From Maribacter vaceletii (lineage in GTDB: Bacteria > Bacteroidota > Bacteroidia > Flavobacteriales > Flavobacteriaceae), in assembly GCF_003634105.1 (NCBI RefSeq), contig NZ_RBIQ01000008.1:372001-436000 (forward strand): 64,000 bases of DNA. The letters are read 5' to 3'. The notes below the pieces were generated by a model. It was not told where the DNA came from, did not search any database, and was given only the letters and a program-made list of their open reading frames with translations. The stretch's first letter is position 1. The number at the start of each line of letters is the position of its first letter. Both the position numbers and the translations under genes were made by a program. This document shows, piece after piece, positions 61,899 through 64,000 of this stretch.

Positions 61899-62738
61899 CT
61901 AAACTAATTTAAAGCTTATTGTATCTCCATATTTTTTTTGAGCTAAGATACTAATTGCTCTATCTGTTAATTGTAATACTCTTGGGTAACCACCTGTTGT
62001 TTGCCCGTCTTTCATAAGAATAATAAGCTTTCCAGACGGAGTTAATTGTATAGTCCCTGGCAATGTTGCTGATGTTAACATTGAATAATTTACCCCTTCT
62101 ATATTTTCTTGAAGCTGATAAGCCATTCTATCATTTTGATTTGATATAGAAAAAATTGTAGTAAATATCTGCTTTATTTGTGACGGATTTAAAAGGTTAT
62201 ATTCAGGTCCTTTAGCAATTTCTAGCTCATTTTTATTAAAAATAGAACTTATTTTTATTTCAGAAATTTTTGGGCTAAAGTCCACACATTCTTCATAATC
62301 TAATTCCTGCCCTTTTTTAACGCAACGAGATTTTGTAATTGGATAGTAATAGGAAGAACTATTTAAAATTACAGTAGATTTAAAACCACCTTTTATTGCC
62401 AAATATGACCTAAAACCTATGTTTAATTTACCATAGAAAAGTATATCACCAGTATTTACTTTATATATTTTGTATAGAGAAATTGGTTCATTATTTAATG
62501 TTACTACAAAATCTGCTCCACCAATACATATATAAGTGGGTGCATTAAATTCTAGCGTAGGTCCCGTCATTGTTATTTCTAGAACCGCTGCATTAGAAGC
62601 ATTCTCTAATAAAGTGTTTATAGCTTTTGTGGTATATGTATCCATGGATCCCGATACCGGTACCCCTTTATCCTTAAAACCGAATCTTCCTTGATCTTGT
62701 AAAGTTGAAAAAAAACCTTGCTTTAATACTTTAAGCAT
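61899..62738 (-). CDS. pxpC: 5-oxoprolinase subunit C (biotin-dependent carboxylase-like)
   Basis: This protein of 279 residues acts with PxpA and PxpB to open 5-oxoproline to glutamate at the cost of ATP. Its N-terminus (GFFSTLQDQGRFGFKDKG and VPVSGSMD) is the family hallmark. Further on are the blocks YICIGGADF and LPGTIQLTPSGKLIILMKDGQTTGGYPR, as in KipA/urea-amidolyase-type proteins. Its start overlaps the pxpB stop codon by 8 bp, so translation is coupled. It is the last gene of pxpABC and ends 40 bp before the ilv leader peptide. Confidence 0.95.
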   Translation of the reverse strand: MLKVLKQGFFSTLQDQGRFGFKDKGVPVSGSMDTYTTKAINTLLENASNAAVLEITMTGPTLEFNAPTYICIGGADFVVTLNNEPISLYKIYKVNTGDILFYGKLNIGFRSYLAIKGGFKSTVILNSSSYYYPITKSRCVKKGQELDYEECVDFSPKISEIKISSIFNKNELEIAKGPEYNLLNPSQIKQIFTTIFSISNQNDRMAYQLQENIEGVNYSMLTSATLPGTIQLTPSGKLIILMKDGQTTGGYPRVLQLTDRAISILAQKKYGDTISFKLV

Positions 62739-63471
62739 CTATTTTAATTTTTTGAATAGTATAAACTCCGGCTTCATTTTCTATAACGCGTAAATTATAT
62801 TCTGCTCTCTCTATAGGAAAGAACTCAACTTTATCTCCAACACTAACAAATATTGGGTTTTCCCTTGTTGCCTTAAACATAGATACGGGACAATTACCAA
62901 TTATATTCCAACCTCCAGGAGATTCTTGAGGGTAAATACCTGTTTGTTTCCCTGCTAAACCTACAGAGCCTTTTATTACTTTTTGCCTTGGAGTCTGCCT
63001 TCTATTTACTTCTAAATCTGTAGGCAAGCCTCCCAAATACATAAAACCTGGAAGAAAACCTATACCGTAAATCGTATATGATTGTTTGGTATGTAATGCT
63101 ATTACTTGCTCTACACTTTTATTTACTTTACTTGCTACTTCCTCTAAATCTATTCCAAAATCAGAATCATAACAAACAGGTAATCTCCATAAATTCTTTT
63201 CCCTTTTATTATCAACGGTACTTTTTTCAGAATACCATTGCTTTATATTATGTTTTATAACATTAAAATTTATTGGAAAATTTCTTTCCACTAATACTAA
63301 AGAGTTGTATGCTGGTATAATCTCCCATTTCTCTGGAAATAAAAAATTATTTACTAAATAGGTTTTAAACTGTAAAATATCTTCCAAAATAGCTTCGTCA
63401 ACAATATTTGGCCATTCTATTAATATAGCATGTTGTCCAAATGGTCTTATTGAAATAGTATATTTAGACAC
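62731..63471 (-). CDS. pxpB: 5-oxoprolinase subunit B (KipI-like)
   Basis: This protein of 246 residues belongs to the KipI/PxpB family. The core motif is YGIGFLPGFMYLGGLP (about 134-149), followed by GSVGLAGKQTGIYPQESPGGWNIIG, the typical nucleotide/pyroglutamate-site region. The N-terminus (IRPFGQHAILIEWP) is also characteristic. It overlaps pxpA upstream and pxpC downstream by 8 bp each. The three genes encode one complex that reclaims glutamate from 5-oxoproline formed by damage or glutathione breakdown. Confidence 0.95.
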   Translation of the reverse strand: MSKYTISIRPFGQHAILIEWPNIVDEAILEDILQFKTYLVNNFLFPEKWEIIPAYNSLVLVERNFPINFNVIKHNIKQWYSEKSTVDNKREKNLWRLPVCYDSDFGIDLEEVASKVNKSVEQVIALHTKQSYTIYGIGFLPGFMYLGGLPTDLEVNRRQTPRQKVIKGSVGLAGKQTGIYPQESPGGWNIIGNCPVSMFKATRENPIFVSVGDKVEFFPIERAEYNLRVIENEAGVYTIQKIKIDA

Positions 63472-64000
63472 TCTTTTTTATTTTTAGTTTTGGTAATTCT
63501 TTAGAAAGGTAGGTTAAAATATCTAATGCATTAGCACAATCTCCATGAACACAAAAAGTAGACGCTTTTATAGGCTCTAAAACACCCAAAACATTCTTTA
63601 CTTTTTCTTGTTCTACCATAACTTTTATATGTTCTAATACTTCTTGAGGACTTTCTATTAATGCTTGTTTAGATTTTCTAGAAACCAAACTTAAATCAGA
63701 ATTATAGTTTCTATCTGCAAAAGCTTCATATTTTACCATAAACCCTTGTTTGTTGGCCTCTTTTGCAATTATAGATTTATACGGCGAATACAGTACAACC
63801 TTTTCTTTATAAGCTAAAATACTTTCTAAAAAAGCTATAGCAAGGCCTTTATCCTTAACTAAATCATTATACAAAGCTCCATGCGGTTTAATATGATGCA
63901 AAACAGCTTTCTTTTCATTTAAAACATCTACAAAATCTCTTATTTGTTTTTTTATAGAATTAACAAATGCATTTTTTGATATATCTATAGAAACTCTTCC
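63464..64000 (-). CDS. pxpA: 5-oxoprolinase subunit A (LamB/YcsF), 5' end outside window
   Basis: The frame is open from the right edge (64000) to a stop at 63464, giving 178 residues. Family members have about 245, so about 65 N-terminal residues, including the conserved NxDxGEx start, lie outside. The hallmark KPHGALYND is present (about 45-53), followed by the EAFADRNYNSDLSLVSR loop and a C-terminal FCVHGDCANALD. The codon at 63899-63901 is TTG within the continuous frame, not a real start. The gene is first in the pxpABC unit as seen here. Confidence 0.95.
   Translation of the reverse strand, partial: GRVSIDISKNAFVNSIKKQIRDFVDVLNEKKAVLHHIKPHGALYNDLVKDKGLAIAFLESILAYKEKVVLYSPYKSIIAKEANKQGFMVKYEAFADRNYNSDLSLVSRKSKQALIESPQEVLEHIKVMVEQEKVKNVLGVLEPIKASTFCVHGDCANALDILTYLSKELPKLKIKKSV

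Noticed and set aside
63899-63901. TTG taken as start of pxpA
   Set aside because: The frame continues open to the window edge with pxpA-like sequence, so the gene is cut by the window, not short.

Overview
The window looks like chromosome of a marine member of the Flavobacteriaceae (Bacteroidota). The evidence is strongly A+T-rich DNA, a SusC/SusD pair with its own sigma/anti-sigma genes, many short lipoproteins, a GH16 beta-agarase, several promoters that fit the Bacteroidota -7 consensus TAnnTTTG, weak or absent Shine-Dalgarno sequences, and terminators that are near-perfect palindromes. I see no rRNA or tRNA genes, CRISPR array, prophage or insertion sequence. About 45 protein genes fill nearly all of the window. 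Two are cut by the edges: a SusD homologue at the left end and pxpA at the right end.

Layout. 1-6.3 kb: a nutrient-uptake locus on the minus strand (ECF sigma factor, FecR-type anti-sigma factor, STN-domain SusC transporter, SusD lipoprotein). 6.3-16.1 kb: mixed housekeeping genes (beta-propeller lipoprotein, rhomboid protease, LpxL-type acyltransferase, aldose epimerase, phosphoglucosamine mutase, ACP phosphodiesterase, gamma-glutamyltransferase, PpnP). 16.1-21.4 kb: a DNA-damage cluster. A LexA/CI-like S24 repressor is divergent from a 64-codon protein ending in a beta-clamp-binding motif and from a DUF4130-type DNA-metabolism protein, and uvrA follows. 21.5-38 kb: a LOG protein, a catalytically dead M1-like domain fused to a barrel, a fused E1 alpha/beta 2-oxoacid dehydrogenase, holA, a small nuclease-like protein, a glycosyltransferase, two OmpA-type paralogues, a Sua5/YrdC protein, a PcrA/UvrD helicase, an M20 amidohydrolase and a glutamate-synthase-like flavoprotein. 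38-46 kb: beta-agarase, tandem patatins behind an M1 aminopeptidase, and recG. 46.2-51.4 kb: the leucine operon leuC-leuD-leuA-leuB, interrupted by a four-helix-bundle gene. 51.4-54.5 kb: a class C beta-lactamase-like hydrolase and GapN. 54.7-61.9 kb: the isoleucine/valine operon ilvD-ilvB-ilvN-ilvC-ilvA on the minus strand, preceded by an unlisted 17-residue leader peptide and an attenuator. 61.9-64 kb: pxpA-pxpB-pxpC, the 5-oxoprolinase.

How the genes work together. The ilv and leu operons face each other and together supply all three branched-chain amino acids. The fused E1 enzyme at 25 kb probably degrades the matching 2-oxoacids or turns them into branched-chain acyl-CoA primers. The two most rewarding spots are the SOS-like intergenic region at 16.9 kb, which has three spaced copies of an 11-bp dyad plus a fourth inside the small gene, and the ilv attenuator at 61.75-61.86 kb. 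Both are read directly from the sequence and can be tested simply.
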